Source of the DNA: an uncultured Eubacterium sp.
Lineage (GTDB): Bacteria > Bacillota > Clostridia > Lachnospirales > Lachnospiraceae
Assembly (NCBI GenBank): GCA_900545725.1
Contig: URAI01000007.1
Span: 1-60,067, forward strand
DNA length: 60,067 nucleotides
Reading direction: 5' to 3'
The position numbers and the translations under genes are program-made. Positions 9,982 through 18,275 of the stretch are shown piece by piece (the stretch's first letter is position 1; every line of letters starts with the position of its first letter). The notes under the pieces are model-generated. The model had not been told where the DNA came from. It did not search any database and saw only the letters and a program-made list of their open reading frames with translations.

Positions 9982-10012
9982 TGATAATATAATTAACTAT
10001 ATTATCATTTTT
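9980..10012 (+). terminator. AT-rich hairpin with T-run directly after pheS
   Basis: A perfect 12-base-pair inverted repeat (9980-9991 with 9998-10009), six-base loop, followed by Ts. It starts on the pheS stop codon. The stem has only two G-C pairs, so it may be a leaky terminator or attenuator between pheS and pheT. Confidence 0.5.
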
Positions 10013-10194
10013 ACCAGTCATAAATAAGCTTTATTTCTTCATATTAAGGATAATATAATTAATAACCATGTATAAAGATATACTGCATGGCTGGTAAAAG
10101 ACGTAAGCGGAAAGTATAAGAATTTAATAAAGGATTATATATTTACAATAATATATCCTTAAGATAAAAACAGGTATGAAAGGATTAATAAATC
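10013..10194 (+). other. Structured pheS-pheT intercistronic region
   Basis: No ORF. TTTTACCAGTCAT (10010-10022) is almost complementary to ATGGCTGGTAAAA (10087-10099), giving a long-range stem that encloses a small AAATAA/TTATTT hairpin. The 14-mer GATAATATAATTAA of the pheS hairpin recurs at about 10050. AAGGAT...ATATATCCTT (10130-10160) forms a second hairpin ahead of the pheT ribosome binding site (GAAAGGA). A regulatory role is possible, but no known leader class is recognised. Confidence 0.4.
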
Positions 10195-12627
10195 ATGAAT
10201 ACATCATTAAATTGGATTAGAGCAATGGTACCGGGAATTGAAGATGTTACTCCACAGGAATTTGCTGATGCGATGACACTTTCAGGAACTAAGGTAGAAA
10301 GCTTTGAATCATACGATAAGAATCTTGAAAATATCGTTATAGGACAGATTGAATCAGTAGAAAAGCATCCTGATGCTGACAAGCTTGTAGTATGTCAGGT
10401 CAATGTAGGAAATGAAACAGTGCAGATTGTAACAGGTGCATCTAATATTCCTGTAGGTTCAAAGGGACAGAAGGTTCCTGTAGTATTAGACGGTGGACGT
10501 GTTGCAGGCGGACATGATGGCGGACCTCTTCCTGAAAATGGAATTAAGATTAAGAAGGGTAAGTTAAGAGGTGTAGAATCAGCAGGTATGATGTGTGCCA
10601 TTGAAGAGCTTGGTTCTTCAAGAGAATTTTATCCTGATGCAGCTGAGGATGGTATATATATATTAGGAGATGATGCACAGGTTGGAGCTGATGCCATAGA
10701 ATATCTCGGACTCCATGATACTATACATGAATATGAGATTACTAATAACAGGGTTGACTGTTATAGTGTCATTGGTATTGCAAGGGAAGTTGCGGCTACA
10801 TTCAGAAAGCCATTTAATCCACCTGTAGTTACTAAGACTGGTAATTTGGAAGATGTTAATGATTATATCTCAGTAGATGTGCAGGCAACTGACCTTTGCA
10901 GCAGATATACAGCAAGAGTTGTTAAGAATATTAAGCTTGCACCATCACCAAAGTGGATGCAGAGAAGACTCGCATCAGCAGGAATAAGACCAATCAATAA
11001 CATAGTAGATATAACTAACTATGTTATGACAGAATATGGTCAGCCAATGCATGCTTATGATCTTGATACAATTGCAGGCAGGAAGATTATCGTAAGAAGA
11101 GCAGAGGATGGAGAAAAGTTTGAAACACTTGATGAACAGGAAAGAACACTTGACTCATCTATGCTTATGATATGTGATGCTGATAAGGCCATAGGTCTTG
11201 CAGGTATTATGGGTGGCGAAAATTCAAAGATTACAGATGATGTAACAACAATGCTTTTTGAAGCAGCTACATTTGATGGAACTAATATAAGAAAAGCTAC
11301 TAAGAAGTTAGGTTTAAGAACAGATGCATCCGGTAAGTTTGAAAAGGGACTCGATCCTGAAAATGCCATGGAAGCTATGAACAGAGCCTGCCAGCTTATA
11401 GAGGAGCTTGGTGCCGGTGAAGTTGTCGGCGGTGCAATTGATGTATATCCTAAGAAGAAAGAAAAGGTAAGAATTAAATTTGAGCCTGAAAAGATTAATG
11501 CTCTTTTAGGTACTGATGTATCAGTTGAAGATATGATGTCATATTTTGAAAGACTTGAATTAGTATATGATAAAGATGCTGATGAGCTTATTATACCTAC
11601 ATTCAGACAGGATCTTTTAAGAACTGCTGATATTGCAGAAGAGGTTGCAAGATTCTTCGGGTATGCTAATATTCCTACAACGCTTCCATCAGGTTCTTCA
11701 ACAATGGGTAAGATATCATTTAAGCATAAGGTTGAGAATGTAGCAAGGGAGATAGCACAGTTCTGTGGCTTCTCACAGGCTATGACATATTCATTTGAAA
11801 GCCCTAAGGTATTTGATAAGTTAAAGCTTTCTGAGGATTCAGAATATAGAAATACAGTGGTTATTTCTAATCCATTAGGAGAGGATTTCTCAATTATGAG
11901 AACACTTCCTGTAAATGGCATGCTTACATCACTTTCAACTAACTATAACAGACGTAATAAGGATGTTAAGCTCTATGAGCTTGCTACTGTATATATCCCT
12001 AAGGAAGATAAGGAAAATGAACTTCCTGATGAGAGAACACAGTTTACATTAGGTTTCTATGGAGATGGTGATTTCTTTACAATGAAAGGTGTTGTTGAGG
12101 AATTCTTTGAAAAGGTTGGAATGAAGACAAGACCTGAATACAATCCTGAGGCAGGTAAGCCATTCCTTCATCCGGGACGTCAGGCAGAGATTATTTATAA
12201 CGGAACTAAAGTAGGATATCTTGGTGAGGTTCATCCTGATGTTGCAGATAGTTATGCACTTGGAGAAAGAACATATATTGCTGTTATTGATATGCCGGCA
12301 GTAGTTGGATTTGCCTCATTTGACAGAAAGTATGAAGGAATAGCTAAGTTCCCGGCAGTATCAAGAGATATCAGTATGGTAATGCCTAAGAATCTCTTAG
12401 TGGGTGAAGTTGAAAAGATTATAGAAAAGAGAGGCGGAAAGCTTCTTGAAAGCTATAAGTTATTTGATATATATGAAGGTGCCCAGATTAAGACAGGCTA
12501 TAAGTCAGTTGCTTATTCTATATCATTCAGGGCAAAGGATAGAACTCTTGAAGATAAAGATGTAACAGATATTATGGATAAGATATTAAAAGATCTTTCT
12601 GATTTAGGAATTGAACTGAGAGGTTAA
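10195..12627 (+). CDS. pheT: Phenylalanine--tRNA ligase beta subunit
   Basis: An 810-residue beta chain of phenylalanyl-tRNA synthetase, of normal bacterial length. Domain order is visible: N-terminal region (MNTSLNWIRAMVPGI), the EMAP/OB-fold tRNA-binding domain at ~40-150 (VVCQVNVGNETVQIVTGA), the B3/B4 editing domain at ~210-400 (RPINNIVDITNYVMTEYGQ), B5, the catalytic-like core, and the C-terminal ferredoxin-fold anticodon-binding domain (FPAVSRDISMVMP, with YSISFRAKDRTLEDKDV at the end). The start ATG follows GAAAGGATTAATAAATC. It pairs with pheS upstream. There is a weak hairpin, possibly a terminator, immediately after the stop. Confidence 0.97.
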   Translation: MNTSLNWIRAMVPGIEDVTPQEFADAMTLSGTKVESFESYDKNLENIVIGQIESVEKHPDADKLVVCQVNVGNETVQIVTGASNIPVGSKGQKVPVVLDGGRVAGGHDGGPLPENGIKIKKGKLRGVESAGMMCAIEELGSSREFYPDAAEDGIYILGDDAQVGADAIEYLGLHDTIHEYEITNNRVDCYSVIGIAREVAATFRKPFNPPVVTKTGNLEDVNDYISVDVQATDLCSRYTARVVKNIKLAPSPKWMQRRLASAGIRPINNIVDITNYVMTEYGQPMHAYDLDTIAGRKIIVRRAEDGEKFETLDEQERTLDSSMLMICDADKAIGLAGIMGGENSKITDDVTTMLFEAATFDGTNIRKATKKLGLRTDASGKFEKGLDPENAMEAMNRACQLIEELGAGEVVGGAIDVYPKKKEKVRIKFEPEKINALLGTDVSVEDMMSYFERLELVYDKDADELIIPTFRQDLLRTADIAEEVARFFGYANIPTTLPSGSSTMGKISFKHKVENVAREIAQFCGFSQAMTYSFESPKVFDKLKLSEDSEYRNTVVISNPLGEDFSIMRTLPVNGMLTSLSTNYNRRNKDVKLYELATVYIPKEDKENELPDERTQFTLGFYGDGDFFTMKGVVEEFFEKVGMKTRPEYNPEAGKPFLHPGRQAEIIYNGTKVGYLGEVHPDVADSYALGERTYIAVIDMPAVVGFASFDRKYEGIAKFPAVSRDISMVMPKNLLVGEVEKIIEKRGGKLLESYKLFDIYEGAQIKTGYKSVAYSISFRAKDRTLEDKDVTDIMDKILKDLSDLGIELRG

Positions 12628-12635
12628 CAACCTTT

Positions 12636-12672
12636 ACCATAGGGCCGGATTGTATGTCCGGCTTTGTATGGT
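12636..12672 (+). terminator. Hairpin after pheT
   Basis: Nested stems: ACCATA (12636-12641) with TATGGT (12667-12672), and GCCGGA (12644-12649) with TCCGGC (12657-12662). It is GC-rich for this genome. There is no long T-run after it, so termination efficiency is unclear. Confidence 0.5.
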
Positions 12673-12737
12673 ATACAGGCATTAGAAAATGTCTGTAGAA
12701 TGTAGATTATTAAGTTATAGAAAGGTATGGTAAGATT

Positions 12738-13769
12738 TTGGATTTACATGATTTTTATTATGATCTTCCACAAGAGCTTATTGCACAGGATCCATTATCA
12801 GACAGGTCAAGTTCAAGACTTATGGTTCTTGATAAAAAGACCGGTGCAATAGAGCATAAGATATTCAAGGATATTATTGATTATCTTAATCCGGGAGATT
12901 GTCTTGTTATTAACGATACTAAGGTTATCCCGGCCAGACTCATCGGTGAGAAGGTGGGAACCGGAGCAGCTATTGAGGTGCTTCTGCTTACCAGGAAGGA
13001 TGATCTTAAGGATACATGGGAAGTACTTGTAAAGCCTGGTAAGAAAGCAAGAGTGGGAGCTAAGATAAGCTTTGGTAACGGTAAACTCATAGGTGAAATT
13101 ATTGATATCGTAGAAGAGGGAAACAGACTTATACAGTTTACATATGATGGAATATTTGAGGAAATACTTGATGAGCTTGGGCAGATGCCTCTTCCACCAT
13201 ATATTACACATAAGTTAGAAGATAAGAACAGATATCAGACTGTATATGCAACACATGAAGGTTCAGCGGCAGCACCGACAGCGGGACTGCATTTTACTAA
13301 GGAACTTCTTGAAAAGATTAAAGAAAAGGGTATAGATATTGCAAGAGTAACTCTTCATGTAGGTCTTGGAACATTCAGACCTGTTAAGGAAGAGAATATC
13401 CTCGACCATCATATGCATTCAGAATTTTATATGGTTGAACAAAAAGAAGCCGATAAGATTAATAATGCAAGAAAGAATGGTCACAGGGTAATTGCAGTAG
13501 GTACCACAAGTACAAGGACACTGGAATCGGTTGCTAAGGAAGATGGAACAATTCCTGCATGCAGCGGATGGACACAGATATTTATATATCCGGGTTATAA
13601 GTTTAAGGCAATTGATTGTCTGATTACGAACTTCCATCTTCCAGAATCAACACTTGTAATGCTTGTTTCGGCATTAGCCGGAAGAGAACATGTATTACAT
13701 GCATATGAACAAGCAGTAAAAGAAAAATACAGATTCTTCAGTTTTGGGGATGCTATGTTTATTCATTAA
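12738..13769 (+). CDS. queA: S-adenosylmethionine:tRNA ribosyltransferase-isomerase
   Basis: A 343-residue QueA, which transfers and isomerises the ribosyl moiety of SAM onto preQ1 at the wobble position of tRNA to give epoxyqueuosine. Family hallmarks are the N-terminus FYYDLPQELIAQDPL, then DTKVIPARL, GQMPLPPYI, the strongly conserved TAGLHFT block near residue 180, VGLGTFRPV, and TNFHLPESTL near the end. Length is typical. The start is TTG. No ATG fits the family N-terminus, and the ribosome binding site (AAAGGTATGG) is weak, which may keep expression low. The gene stands alone between pheT and the PilZ gene. Other queuosine genes are not in the window. Confidence 0.95.
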   Translation: MDLHDFYYDLPQELIAQDPLSDRSSSRLMVLDKKTGAIEHKIFKDIIDYLNPGDCLVINDTKVIPARLIGEKVGTGAAIEVLLLTRKDDLKDTWEVLVKPGKKARVGAKISFGNGKLIGEIIDIVEEGNRLIQFTYDGIFEEILDELGQMPLPPYITHKLEDKNRYQTVYATHEGSAAAPTAGLHFTKELLEKIKEKGIDIARVTLHVGLGTFRPVKEENILDHHMHSEFYMVEQKEADKINNARKNGHRVIAVGTTSTRTLESVAKEDGTIPACSGWTQIFIYPGYKFKAIDCLITNFHLPESTLVMLVSALAGREHVLHAYEQAVKEKYRFFSFGDAMFIH

Positions 13770-13884
13770 CATAATATCAGGACAGATAACGTTCTGCTCT
13801 GGTTATTATACATAATCATTGGAATGTGTGGCTGTAGTTTATATACAGCTGCATATAAGTATATATAGGAGTGAGGGATATTAT

Positions 13885-14259
13885 ATGGGGATTGAACAAA
13901 GAAAAGCGAAAAGAGTAGATGTTAATGCTGTTATAAGTATTAATAGACTTAACAATGGTGAATTTTTTCATCACGAGGACGAAGAAAAATTTAATGTAAG
14001 TATTATTGATATATCAGAGACAGGTCTTGCATTTGCAACTGACAGACCTATAGAGATTGATTCATATTATAATACAGACCTTGATTTTGATGGATGCGAG
14101 AGAATTAAAGCTGTTGTCCAGATTGTAAGAAAAGAAGTACAGGAGTCAGGAAGAATCGTCTATGGAGGAAGATTTATAGGAATTAGTACAGAAGACCAGT
14201 TCAGACTCAGTGTATTTAGAATTGTTAGTGAAAATAAAGCAGAAAAAACTAAGCAATAA
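13885..14259 (+). CDS. PilZ-domain protein, probable c-di-GMP receptor
   Basis: A 124-residue single-domain protein. The start used is ATG 13885, six bases after AGGAGTGAGGG. A longer frame from 13819 adds 22 residues without a ribosome binding site. PilZ signatures are present: an RxxxR (RKAKR) at the N-terminus and DISETGLAF (D-x-S-x-x-G) at ~43-51, followed by the beta-barrel strands (VVQIVRKEV; IVYGGRFIGIS). These residues bind c-di-GMP in characterised PilZ proteins. No other domain is present, so it probably acts by binding a partner, for example in motility or secretion. A c-di-GMP phosphodiesterase remnant lies at ~40306-40452, but the two loci are far apart. Confidence 0.88.
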   Translation: MGIEQRKAKRVDVNAVISINRLNNGEFFHHEDEEKFNVSIIDISETGLAFATDRPIEIDSYYNTDLDFDGCERIKAVVQIVRKEVQESGRIVYGGRFIGISTEDQFRLSVFRIVSENKAEKTKQ

Positions 14260-14290
14260 AGGTTTTTCATAAATTAGAGAACATTATATA

Positions 14291-14354
14291 AAATGTTAAA
14301 ATAAAAATAGAATATTTTATCATATAAATGTTAAAATAAAAGCAGAATATTTTT
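14291..14354. repeat. Two imperfect 29-bp direct repeats upstream of rnpB
   Basis: 14291-14319 and 14326-14354 start with the same 16-mer (AAATGTTAAAATAAAA), then differ at about three of the remaining positions. They are spaced 35 bases apart. The second copy runs into the rnpB -35 box. They may be a duplicated promoter-upstream AT-rich element. Confidence 0.6.
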
Positions 14355-14381
14355 GACACTTAAATCATAATATAGTATAAT
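14353..14381 (+). promoter_or_regulatory. Consensus sigma-A promoter of rnpB
   Basis: TTGACA (14353-14358), exactly 17 bases, TATAAT (14376-14381). Both hexamers match the consensus perfectly. The expected start site falls at about 14388-14391, the mapped 5' end of the RNA. Confidence 0.93.
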
Positions 14382-14390
14382 CAAAAAGAT

Positions 14391-14740
14391 ATTGAGTAGC
14401 ACAGACAATCGCGGCTGCAAGTGTCGTAAGACCGCAGGTGAGGAAAGTCCGGGCTTCATAGGGCAGGATGCCGGATAACGTCCGGTGGAGGTGACTCCAA
14501 GGCCAGTGCAACAGAAATATACCGCCATGCCAGTCATGGTAAGGGTGGAAAGGCAGCGTAAGAGACTACCGCACTGCCGGTAACGGCAGTGGCTATGTAA
14601 ACCCCATCCGAAGCAAGACCAAAACAAAAGCAATATGGCTGCCCGTCATGCTTTTAGGTAGGTCGCTTGAGCCTGCTGGCAACAGCAGGACTAGATAGAT
14701 GATTGTCTGATACATAACCCGGCTTATAGTGCTGCTCAAT
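14391..14740 (+). ncRNA. rnpB: RNase P RNA, bacterial class A
   Basis: The catalytic RNA that removes 5' leaders from tRNA precursors. Conserved blocks occur in order. GAGGAAAGTCCGGGCTTCAT (CR I) is near 14440. ACAGAAATATACCGCC is near 14510. GGTAAGGGTGGAAAGGCAGC (the P10/11 specificity domain) is near 14540. GAGCCTGCTGGCAACAGCAG and AGATAGATGATTG are near 14670-14705, and ACATAACCCGGCTTA is near 14715. The 5' strand ATTGAGTAGCAC pairs with the 3' strand GTGCTGCTCAAT (P1), which sets the ends. The layout fits type A rather than the Bacillus type B form. A minus-strand reading frame crossing it (14331-14633) is spurious. Confidence 0.95.
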
Positions 14741-14796
14741 ATTATTATGTATAGTACAATTATGATTATTATAAAAGCTTTTATTAGTCAGAATTT

Positions 14797-14827
14797 AAAG
14801 CTGGTTAATTAGAGCTTTTTATTTTTT
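14797..14827 (+). terminator. Weak terminator downstream of rnpB
   Basis: AAAGCT (14797-14802) pairs with AGCTTT (14813-14818), followed by TTTTATTTTTT. A perfect palindrome ATAAAAGCTTTTAT lies just upstream at ~14771. Confidence 0.45.
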
Positions 14828-14920
14828 AAATTTTAAAAGGGTATGTTAAACATATCTTTATTAATGTATCAGTATTAAGATGTATTTGATAGTTTTAAAA
14901 ATAAAAATAGAGATTAATAA

Positions 14921-14960
14921 AGCGGCAGTCCGATGAAATATTTATCATTGGGCTGCCGCT
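14921..14960. terminator. Bidirectional terminator between rnpB and pyrI
   Basis: A 16-bp stem, strong for this genome: AGCGGCAGTCCGATGA (14921-14936) with TCATTGGGCTGCCGCT (14945-14960), with two G-T pairs. In the pyrI direction it is followed by TTTATTAATC. The genes converge here. Confidence 0.8.
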
Positions 14961-15010
14961 GTTAATTTTATATCAGATTAATTGATAGGAAATCATAATA
15001 GTATATGTGA

Positions 15011-15454
15011 TTAATCTATATGACGGTTCTGACGGGTATATTTTTCTTCACAATATTTACATCTGTATACCTGCTTTTCTTCATCTGTAAGAATGAAGAT
15101 ATTATCAAGCTCCTGTTCAATAGATGTAATACATCTTGGGTTCTGGCATTTTATTACATTGGTTATAGACTTTGGAAGCTTGAGAGTCTTCTTTTCTACT
15201 ATTTCTCCGTTTTTAATGATATTTACAGTAATATTATGGTCTATAAAGCCGAGAGCATCAAGGTCTACAAGGTCAATGTCGGCTTCTATTTTGATGATAT
15301 CCTTCTTTCCCATCTTATTGCTTCGGGCATTCTTTATAATGGCAACACAGCAGTTAAGCTTATCTAATCCGAGTTTGTTATAAATCATCATTGATTTGCC
15401 GGCTTCAATGTGGTCAAGAACGAAGCCCTCATTTAATTGTCCTACATTTAACAT
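15011..15454 (-). CDS. pyrI: Aspartate carbamoyltransferase regulatory subunit
   Basis: A 147-residue PyrI, the nucleotide-binding regulatory chain that assembles with PyrB trimers in pyrimidine synthesis. The N-terminal allosteric domain (LNEGFVLDHIEAGKSMMIY) binds CTP/ATP in characterised homologues. The C-terminal zinc domain has the four ligands C103, C108, C132 and C135 (CQNPRC and CKYC). Length matches the family. It lies 184 bases after pyrB on the same strand. That gap contains two copies of an operator-like repeat and a hairpin, so the two genes may be differentially expressed. It ends at the shared terminator 14921-14960. Confidence 0.95.
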   Translation of the reverse strand: MLNVGQLNEGFVLDHIEAGKSMMIYNKLGLDKLNCCVAIIKNARSNKMGKKDIIKIEADIDLVDLDALGFIDHNITVNIIKNGEIVEKKTLKLPKSITNVIKCQNPRCITSIEQELDNIFILTDEEKQVYRCKYCEEKYTRQNRHID

Positions 15455-15484
15455 ATCTATAAATAGCTGTCAGGGTATAAATAT

Positions 15485-15566
15485 TAACAATGCTAACGTA
15501 TTGTCTGATAGCATTAGATTGCTGTAAATCTGCTATCTGTATATAATAACAATGTTAATGTATTGT
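15485..15566. repeat. Paired 20-bp repeats and hairpin between pyrB and pyrI
   Basis: TAACAATGCTAACGTATTGT (15485-15504) recurs as TAACAATGTTAATGTATTGT (15547-15566), with two mismatches. Each copy contains the arms ACAAT/ATTGT. Between them GATAGCA...TGCTATC with inner AGATT/AATCT (about 15508-15537) forms a hairpin. They could be protein-binding sites or an RNA element; function unknown. Confidence 0.5.
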
Positions 15567-15638
15567 ATTAATATAACAGCAGTTAAACTGCAATATTATC
15601 CTGCAGCGTCTCCTTTCTTAAGGTTAGTTAATATAATA

Positions 15639-16553
15639 TTATTTATCAAGTCCTAAAAGTGTAAGTATAAGAGCCATCCGCACATATACACCAAATTGTA
15701 CCTGTTTAAAATATGCCGCACGAGGGTCATCATCAACCTCAACTGATATCTCATTAACTCGTGGAAGTGGATGTAATACATACATATTATCTTTGGCAAG
15801 AGCCATCTTAGCTTTATCAAGGATATAAAAGTCTTTCATTCTTAAATAGTCATCTTCATTAAAGAATCTTTCCTTCTGTACTCTTGTCATATAGAGAATG
15901 TCAAGTTCAGGTATAACATCCTCAAGTTTTTCAACTTCTTTAAATTCTATGTTATTGTCAATGAGATTTTCCCTGATATAATCAGGAATACTGAGTTCTT
16001 TAGGAGATATAAGGATAAATTTAACATTCTTATATCTTATAAGTGAATTGATAAGGGAATGAACTGTACGTCCGAATTTTAAGTCACCACAAAGACCAAT
16101 AGTAAAATCATTAAGAGAACCTCTTAATTCACGGATAGTCATCATATCTGTAAATGTTTGTGTAGGATGCTGATGACCGCCATCACCGGCATTGATAATA
16201 GGAATAGATGATTTAGCGGCTGCAACCATAGGAGCCCCTTCTTTAGGATGTCTCATGGCACATATATCAGCATAACATGAGATAACTCTTATGGTATCCG
16301 ATACGCTCTCACCTTTTGCAGCAGAGCTTGAACTGGCAGAAGAAAAACCAAGGACAGATCCGCCAAGATTAAGCATTGCAGATTCAAAGCTAAGTCTTGT
16401 ACGTGTACTTGGTTCATAGAAAAGAGTTGCTATTTTTTTGCCATCACATTTGTGACTGTATTTGGCAGGGTCTTTTGCAATATCACTTGCTAGATCAAGA
16501 AGTGATTCTGTTTCATCAACTGTAAAGTCAAGTGGGTTTAGTAAATGTCTCAT
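15639..16553 (-). CDS. pyrB: Aspartate carbamoyltransferase catalytic subunit
   Basis: A 304-residue PyrB condensing carbamoyl phosphate with aspartate, the committed step of pyrimidine synthesis. The start is ATG 16553, whose ribosome binding site is GGAGGATTATTA. The frame extends 41 codons further to 16676 but that part overlaps the promoter. Carbamoyl-phosphate residues are present (STRTR at 49-53 within FYEPSTRTRLSFESA). The HPTQ motif and HPLPRVNEI near the C-terminus are also intact. It pairs with pyrI downstream. I see no PyrR-type attenuator in the ~90-base leader. Confidence 0.95.
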   Translation of the reverse strand: MRHLLNPLDFTVDETESLLDLASDIAKDPAKYSHKCDGKKIATLFYEPSTRTRLSFESAMLNLGGSVLGFSSASSSSAAKGESVSDTIRVISCYADICAMRHPKEGAPMVAAAKSSIPIINAGDGGHQHPTQTFTDMMTIRELRGSLNDFTIGLCGDLKFGRTVHSLINSLIRYKNVKFILISPKELSIPDYIRENLIDNNIEFKEVEKLEDVIPELDILYMTRVQKERFFNEDDYLRMKDFYILDKAKMALAKDNMYVLHPLPRVNEISVEVDDDPRAAYFKQVQFGVYVRMALILTLLGLDK

Positions 16554-16647
16554 TAATAATCCTCCGTATCTTAGTGCGTATGTAAATATAACATACTTAT
16601 TTTTGTTGCTGCCTGATATGGTAAGCAATAAATTCACTTTAAGACAT

Positions 16648-16676
16648 ATTCTACTATGATTTTTGTAATTAAACAA
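16648..16676 (-). promoter_or_regulatory. Probable promoter of pyrBI
   Basis: On the minus strand TTGTTT (16676-16671), 17-base spacer, TAGAAT (16653-16648). Directly upstream, AATCATTATTTAAAAT occurs twice (about 16675-16690 and 16700-16715). The second copy extends into the palindrome AATCATT...AATGATT, possibly an operator or AT-rich upstream element. Confidence 0.55.
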
Positions 16677-16771
16677 TCATTATTTAAAATATTTTTTGAA
16701 ATCATTATTTAAAATGATTTTTTAAAATTGCAGGTATATGGTGTATAGATTAGAGAAAAGTAAAACTTACG

Positions 16772-16848
16772 ATATGATACAACACATATAAAGCTTATGA
16801 TTATATGATACAACACAAGTTGTTATTTGATAAAAGTTGTGATACAAT
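16772..16848 (+). promoter_or_regulatory. Promoter of trpS with upstream direct repeats
   Basis: TTGTTA (16820-16825), 17 bases, TACAAT (16843-16848). Upstream the 15-mer ATATGATACAACACA occurs exactly twice (16772-16786 and 16803-16817). A partial third copy (TGATACAA, 16840-16847) covers the -10 region. That layout suggests a repressor binding array. No T-box is present here, unlike the trp operon and valS. Confidence 0.6.
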
Positions 16849-16961
16849 ATATACAATTTGTATGCAGATTGCATATAACTGCTAAATATTAAGATTAATA
16901 TGTAAAGTTACGGTTCAGTAGATATGCAGAATGTAGCTAATTTATATTATGGAGGAGTATT

Positions 16962-18056
16962 ATGTCTAAGATTATATTGACAGGAGACAGACCAACAGGA
17001 AGATTACATCTTGGCCATTATGTTGGTTCATTAAAAAGAAGAGTTGAATTACAGAATTCGGGAGAGTACGATAAGATATTTATTATGATAGCGGATGCAC
17101 AGGCACTTACAGATAATGCCGATAATCCGGAGAAGGTAAGACAGAATATTATTGAAGTTGCCCTTGATTATCTTTCATGTGGATTAGACCCTGATAAGAG
17201 TAATATATTTATACAGTCACAGATACCACAGCTTACAGAGCTTACATTTTATTATATGAATCTTGTTACAGTATCGAGATTACAGCGTAATCCAACTGTT
17301 AAATCAGAGATAAAGATGCGTAATTTTGAAGCTAATATTCCTGTCGGTTTCTTTACATATCCTATAAGCCAGGCGGCTGATATAACGGCATTTAAAGCAA
17401 CAACAGTTCCTGTAGGTGAAGATCAGGAGCCAATGATTGAACAGACAAGAGAGATTGTAAGAAAGTTTAATTCAGTATATGGTGAGACACTCGTTGAGCC
17501 TCAGATATTATTACCTGATAATAAGGTATGTATGAGACTTCCTGGTACAGATGGAAAGGCTAAGATGAGTAAGTCACTTGGTAACTGTATATATCTTTCA
17601 GATACACCGGAGGATGTTAAGAAGAAGGTAATGGGAATGTATACAGACCCTGACCATATAAGAATTGAAGATCCGGGAAAGATTGAGGGTAATTGTGTAT
17701 TTACATATCTTGAAGCTTTCAGTACACCAGAGGATTTTGAAGAATTTCTTCCTGACTATGCTAACCTGGATGAATTAAAGGAACATTACCAGAGAGGTGG
17801 TCTTGGTGATGTTAAGGTTAAGAAGTTCCTTAATAACGTGCTTAATAAGCAGCTTGAGCCAATCAGAGCCAGAAGACATGAGTATGAAAAGGATATTCCT
17901 GAAGTGTATAATATTCTTAAGAAAGGTTCAGAAGAAGCATATAAGGTTGCACAGCAGACACTTGATGAAGTTAAGTCATCTATGAAGATTAATTATTTTG
18001 ATGATGCTGAACTTATAAAGGTACAGTCAGAAAAGTACAATCCGGATAACAATTAA
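16962..18056 (+). CDS. trpS: Tryptophan--tRNA ligase
   Basis: A 364-residue class I synthetase that charges tRNA-Trp. HLGH at residues 16-19 is the HIGH signature, and KMSKSLGN near residue 203 is the KMSKS loop. TGDRPTGRLHLGHYVGS and ISQAADITAFKA are characteristic of TrpRS. It is a little longer than the ~330-residue Bacillus form, mainly at the C-terminus. A GGAGGAG lies seven bases upstream of the ATG. It is monocistronic: promoter at 16820-16848 and a large hairpin after the gene. The 15-bp repeats around the promoter suggest protein-mediated control. Confidence 0.96.
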   Translation: MSKIILTGDRPTGRLHLGHYVGSLKRRVELQNSGEYDKIFIMIADAQALTDNADNPEKVRQNIIEVALDYLSCGLDPDKSNIFIQSQIPQLTELTFYYMNLVTVSRLQRNPTVKSEIKMRNFEANIPVGFFTYPISQAADITAFKATTVPVGEDQEPMIEQTREIVRKFNSVYGETLVEPQILLPDNKVCMRLPGTDGKAKMSKSLGNCIYLSDTPEDVKKKVMGMYTDPDHIRIEDPGKIEGNCVFTYLEAFSTPEDFEEFLPDYANLDELKEHYQRGGLGDVKVKKFLNNVLNKQLEPIRARRHEYEKDIPEVYNILKKGSEEAYKVAQQTLDEVKSSMKINYFDDAELIKVQSEKYNPDNN

Positions 18057-18132
18057 TATTATATATAGTGTCAGATTCAGACTATAAACACACAGAGCCG
18101 GTAATTATAAATATATAAAAATATAAACTAAT

Positions 18133-18234
18133 ATGCCAGAGATACTATGTAAATCTGAATGTCATATGATAAAACCTGAAAATTATTGAATAAGTTTATA
18201 TCAGCCATTCAGATTCATATAATACCTCTGGCAT
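18133..18234. terminator. Large inverted repeat between convergent trpS and the lactonase gene
   Basis: The 29-base arm 18133-18161 is complementary to 18206-18234, with about five mismatches in the middle, around a 44-base loop. The outer ATGCCAGAG/CTCTGGCAT and inner ATCTGAATG/CATTCAGAT segments pair perfectly. GTTTGTTAT follows on the plus strand. Most simply a bidirectional terminator; a decayed miniature element is an alternative. Confidence 0.6.
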
Positions 18235-18275
18235 GTTTGTTATAAGTATATTATTGAGTTATTATTATTTAGTAA

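Noticed and set aside
11055..11921. 288-codon minus-strand frame inside pheT
   Set aside because: Ser/Leu-rich shadow of pheT codons, no ribosome binding site and no recognisable domain.
14331..14633. 100-codon minus-strand frame
   Set aside because: It runs through the conserved core of RNase P RNA on the opposite strand and has no ribosome binding site.
16554..16961. T-box for trpS
   Set aside because: No GGTGGNACCGCG-type sequence and no terminator before the start codon.
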